Shown here: in pieces, positions 60,830 through 64,000 of the stretch | How the letters are laid out: each line of letters begins with the position of its first letter | Numbering within the stretch: position 1 is the stretch's first letter | Source: an uncultured Alphaproteobacteria bacterium | GTDB taxonomy: Bacteria > Pseudomonadota > Alphaproteobacteria > UBA8366 > GCA-2717185 | Length of the DNA stretch: 64,000 nucleotides | Assembly: GCA_943788635.1 (NCBI GenBank) | Contig: CALSRA010000027.1 | Location: 62,001-126,000 of the forward strand | Reading direction: 5' to 3' | Notes under the pieces: generated by a model | The model's database searches: none | Seen by the model: only the letters and a program-made list of their open reading frames with translations | Told to the model about the DNA's origin: nothing | Translations under genes and position numbers: made by a program

Positions 60830-62872
60830 ATGGTTTGGGTGATTGGTGTCGATGTCGGCGGTACGTTTACGGATTTTCACGCCTATGAAATTGACCGCGG
60901 CGAAGCGCGGGTCTTCAAGACGCCCTCGACGCCGGGCAATCCCGCCGAGGCGATTCTGGGCGGACTAGACGCGCTTTGCGCCGAAGCCGGGATAAAAACC
61001 GATACCATCGCGCGCCTGTCCCATGGCACGACAGTTGCGACCAATGCCCTGATCCAGCGGCGTGGTGCCCCGGTTGCGCTGATCACCACCGAAGGGTTTC
61101 GCGATCTGCTGGAAATCGGCCGCCAGATCCGGCCGAAAATGTATGATCTCAAGGCCGATGACCCGGTGCCATTGGTGCCGCGTCACCACCGGTTTGAAAT
61201 TGCCGAGCGGGTCGGCTCGAAGGGGGAGGTCGTTCAGGCACTGGACGATGCTGCCATTGCCACCGCCGTGGAAGCCGTCAGAGCGTCCGGTGTGAAGGCC
61301 TGTGCTGTCGGGCTGTTGTTCGCCTATCTGAATCCGGATCATGAACGGCGGATTGGCGCGGCCCTACAGGCTGCGCTGCCGGGTGTCTTTGTTTCCCTGT
61401 CATCAGCGGTACAGCCCGAATTTCGGGAGTTCGAACGGTTGTCGACAACGGTTTTGAACGCGTATCTGCAGCCCGTGATGTCGCGCTATCTTGAACAGTT
61501 GCGCAGCGGGGTGACGGACCGCGCAGCAACCGCCGCACTGGGTATCTACCAGTCGTCCGGCGGTTTGATGTCGGTCGAGCGGGCGGGCGAGTTTCCGGTG
61601 CGAACGGCCTTGTCCGGGCCCGCCGCCGGGGCTGTCGGTGCGGTGCATGTCGCGCGTTCCGCCGGTCGGGGCAATGTCATAACGCTCGATATGGGCGGGA
61701 CCAGCGCCGATGTCTGCCTGATCCGCGATGGCGAAGCGGGTATTGGCTATGACCAGAAAATCGCCGATTTTCCGGTTCGGCTGCCGATGGTTGATATCAA
61801 TACGGTTGGTGCCGGCGGGGGGTCCATCGCCTGGTTCGAACGCGATGGGTTGATGAAGGTTGGACCCGCCAGCGCTGGCGCGGTTCCGGGGCCTGCCTGC
61901 TACGGCCGCGGCGGCACGGAACCGACGGTTTCGGATGCCAACCTGATTCTGGGCCGGTTGGCGCCGGGCGGGTTGCTGGGCGGCACCATGGCGCTGGATA
62001 CCGCGGCGGCGCGGATCGCCTTCGCGCCGGTTGCCGAGCGGCTTGGTTTCAGCACGGAGAAAACGGCGCATGGCGTGCTGGGCATCGTCGCCGCCAATAT
62101 GGTGCGGGCGATCCGCGCGGTCTCGGTTGAGCGCGGGCACGACCCGCGGGAATTTTCGCTGATGGCGTTTGGCGGTGCCGGGCCGCTGCATGCGGTCGAT
62201 GTGGCGCGCGCGCTGGATATGCGCGAGGTAATTATCCCCCTGTCGCCAGGTATTTTATGCGCGCAGGGACTGGTCGTTTCCGATCTGAAGGAAGACTTCG
62301 TCGCCAGTGCGCGTATCGTCGCCGCCGATGCTGGCATGGAAACAGCGGCGGCGGAAATCGCCGCGCTGCGGCAGCGGGCGGCGGACTGGTTTGCGGCTGA
62401 AGACGTATCGGAAGACCGGCGCGACCTGATGCTTTCCCTCGATATGCGGTATGTCGGGCAGAATTTCGAACTTTCGGTCACGGTGGACGCGCAGGCGTTG
62501 CGCTACCGGGCCGAAGATCTGAAAAAACGGTTCTTCGAAGCGCATGAAATGAACTACGGCTATTTCAATCCGGATGACCCGGTCGAGATCGTCAATTTCC
62601 GGCTGACGGCGCTGGGTCGCCTGCCGCGTCCTGATCCCGCGGCCCTGGCTGAAAATGTGGCGATGCCTTCTGCGGTCGGCGAGCGCGCGGTTTATTTCGA
62701 TGCTGAAACGCCGGTTGTGACGGCGTTGTATGACCGTGAGGCCCTGTTGCCCGGTATGCGAATTACCGGCCCGGCCGTGATCGATCAGCTCGATTCGACG
62801 ACGCTGGTCTATCCCGGCGATACGGCGCGGGTTGACGGGGCGCGCAACCTGATAATCGAACTGGCGGGTTAG
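60830..62872 (+). CDS. Hydantoinase A/5-oxoprolinase family protein
   Basis: Large subunit of an ATP-dependent N-methylhydantoinase/oxoprolinase-type enzyme, or of an acetone-carboxylase-like complex, 680 residues. The ATP-binding fold is marked by GVDVGGTFTDFHAYEI at the N-terminus and by a second ASKHA phosphate loop, LDMGGTSADVCLI, in the middle. ATG 60830 follows GTCGATAGAGA, a weak ribosome site. It forms a pair with the hyuB gene 3 nt downstream. Family substrate range includes hydantoins, oxoproline and caprolactam-like amides, so the exact reaction is open. Confidence 0.9.
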   Translation: MVWVIGVDVGGTFTDFHAYEIDRGEARVFKTPSTPGNPAEAILGGLDALCAEAGIKTDTIARLSHGTTVATNALIQRRGAPVALITTEGFRDLLEIGRQIRPKMYDLKADDPVPLVPRHHRFEIAERVGSKGEVVQALDDAAIATAVEAVRASGVKACAVGLLFAYLNPDHERRIGAALQAALPGVFVSLSSAVQPEFREFERLSTTVLNAYLQPVMSRYLEQLRSGVTDRAATAALGIYQSSGGLMSVERAGEFPVRTALSGPAAGAVGAVHVARSAGRGNVITLDMGGTSADVCLIRDGEAGIGYDQKIADFPVRLPMVDINTVGAGGGSIAWFERDGLMKVGPASAGAVPGPACYGRGGTEPTVSDANLILGRLAPGGLLGGTMALDTAAARIAFAPVAERLGFSTEKTAHGVLGIVAANMVRAIRAVSVERGHDPREFSLMAFGGAGPLHAVDVARALDMREVIIPLSPGILCAQGLVVSDLKEDFVASARIVAADAGMETAAAEIAALRQRAADWFAAEDVSEDRRDLMLSLDMRYVGQNFELSVTVDAQALRYRAEDLKKRFFEAHEMNYGYFNPDDPVEIVNFRLTALGRLPRPDPAALAENVAMPSAVGERAVYFDAETPVVTALYDREALLPGMRITGPAVIDQLDSTTLVYPGDTARVDGARNLIIELAG

Positions 62873-62875
62873 GTC

Positions 62876-64000
62876 ATGACAGACAAAACGGAACTCGACC
62901 CGATTACGCTGGAAATCCTGTTTAACGGATTGCGGTCAATAACCGATGAAACGTTTATCGCGCTGACCCGCAGCGCTTATTCGACCAATATCAAGGAACG
63001 CCGCGACCATTCCACCGCGATCTGCGACGCCGAAGGGATGCTTGTCGTTCAGGCGGAAAATTCGATCCCGATCCATCTGGCGTCGATGGTCGGGCTGATG
63101 CGGCACCTGCGGGAAAAATTCGGTCCGGACGATATTCATGAAGGCGACCTGTTCGTCGCCAATGACCCGCATGTCGCAGGCGGCACGCATCTGCCGGACA
63201 TCAATATGGCGCAACCCGTCTTCGTCGATGGGAAACTGGTCGCCTTTGTCTGCAATATCGCCCATCACGCCGATGTCGGTGGAATGGCGCCGGGCTCGAT
63301 GGCTGGCGGCATGTCGGAGATCTACCAGGAAGGGCTGCGTATCCCGGTGGTGAAACTGTTCCGCCAGGACAAATTACAGCAAGACCTGTTTGACATTCTT
63401 TTGTTGAATGTCCGCCTGCCGGAAGAACGGCGCGGCGACTATTACGCGCAGATTGCGGCCTGTCGGCTGGGGGCTCGCCGGTTACAGGAAGTCATCGAAA
63501 AGCATGGCCGGGACACCATACTTGCCAGTTTCGGCGAAATTGTATCACGGACCGAAAAGCGTATGCGCGACGGTATCCGCAGCATCCCGGATGGTGTCTA
63601 CCGGTTCGAGGATGTCATGGATGATGACGGGCTGGGGGCGGTCGATATTCCGATCCGGTTGCGGATCGATGTGGCCGGCGACCGTATAACCGCCGATTTC
63701 ACGGGAACGGCCCCACAGGTGCAGGGCAATATCAATGTGACGATGAACGCGACGCAGGCCGCTGTCGCGTATTGCCTGAAAGCCATGCTCGATCCGGAAA
63801 TCCCGAACAATCAGGGCGTGCTCGATGCCTGCCAGGTGATTGCGCCGGAAGGGTCGATGTTGAATTGCATCGCACCCGCACCGGTCGCCGCCCGCGCCAA
63901 TACCAGCCAGCGGATCATTGACGTGATTATCGGCGCGCTGGCCGATGCCTTGCCGCATGCCGCGGTTGGAGCGGCGAACGGGGCGAATACGACGGCGGTG
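62876..64000 (+). CDS. Hydantoinase B/oxoprolinase family protein (cut by window edge)
   Basis: Second subunit of the HyuAB-type complex. The frame is open from ATG 62876 to the right edge (375 codons), so the C-terminal part is missing. It starts MTDKTELDPITLEILFNGLR; later come SIPIHLASMVGLM, ANDPHVAGGTHLPDINM (metal-site region) and IADFTGTAPQVQGNINV-like sequence (here TADFTGTAPQVQGNINV). It begins 3 nt after the hyuA stop with no ribosome site of its own, so translation is likely coupled. The downstream partner lies outside. Confidence 0.9.
   Translation, partial: MTDKTELDPITLEILFNGLRSITDETFIALTRSAYSTNIKERRDHSTAICDAEGMLVVQAENSIPIHLASMVGLMRHLREKFGPDDIHEGDLFVANDPHVAGGTHLPDINMAQPVFVDGKLVAFVCNIAHHADVGGMAPGSMAGGMSEIYQEGLRIPVVKLFRQDKLQQDLFDILLLNVRLPEERRGDYYAQIAACRLGARRLQEVIEKHGRDTILASFGEIVSRTEKRMRDGIRSIPDGVYRFEDVMDDDGLGAVDIPIRLRIDVAGDRITADFTGTAPQVQGNINVTMNATQAAVAYCLKAMLDPEIPNNQGVLDACQVIAPEGSMLNCIAPAPVAARANTSQRIIDVIIGALADALPHAAVGAANGANTTAV

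Overview
The window is a high-GC, gene-dense chromosomal segment of an alphaproteobacterium, probably a Rhodospirillales-like marine or soil heterotroph. The support is conserved gene order: rnd, kdsD, lptC, lptA, lptB, rpoN, hpf, ptsN in one run; hsp20 followed by a DUF1150 gene; DUF2849, a CysI-type reductase and DUF934 together; and thrS, infC, rpmI, rplT, pheS, pheT. No phage, transposon, CRISPR array or rRNA was seen, and there is one tRNA, Leu(CAG).

Left part (1-11050): a PEP-CTERM surface protein cut by the window edge, a LuxR-type regulator flanked by G/C-rich palindromes, a TauD-type dioxygenase, a transglutaminase-like protein, then minus-strand metabolic and transport genes (MFS exporter, enolase-superfamily enzyme, four-domain rhodanese protein, EamA permease) and a membrane-anchored pentapeptide-repeat protein. 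Next (11250-13600): an LLM flavoenzyme, a small orphan gene, and hsp20-DUF1150 behind a heat-shock-type promoter.

Core block (13645-22760): nitrogen-PTS regulator, ribosome hibernation factor, sigma-54, LPS transport proteins LptB/A/C, KdsD for Kdo synthesis, RNase D, tRNA-Leu, an NDUFA9-like protein and UppP. These link envelope biogenesis with global regulation. Then (22898-30660): a GST, an intradiol dioxygenase, a sulfatase broken by an in-frame stop, a TPR protein, an epimerase-like protein, a hydrolase and two glycosyltransferases.

Translation block (30706-39177): thrS, infC with an AUA start, rpmI, rplT, pheS, and a pheT that needs two frame corrections. A crotonase/SDR pair on the opposite strand splits it. 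Then (39299-52618): reductase, hydrolase, J-domain protein, a sulfite/nitrite reductase operon, ctaA, an LPG-synthase-like membrane protein, an M20 amidohydrolase, a secreted cupredoxin-like protein, MFS, GT4, a secreted membrane-tethered protein and a CinA-type amidase.

Right end (52766-64000): a minus-strand organic-acid cluster (TRAP permeases, CaiB-type CoA transferase, enoyl-CoA hydratase, carboxyltransferase, ADP-forming acyl-CoA synthetase with one frameshift), divergent from hyuA-hyuB, with hyuB cut by the window edge. Three single-base insertions next to G/C runs and one nonsense codon suggest either assembly errors or early gene decay. No clearly new multi-gene system was identified; the best leads are these disrupted genes, the AUA-start infC, several strong inverted repeats, and the organic-acid cluster that lacks a biotin partner.
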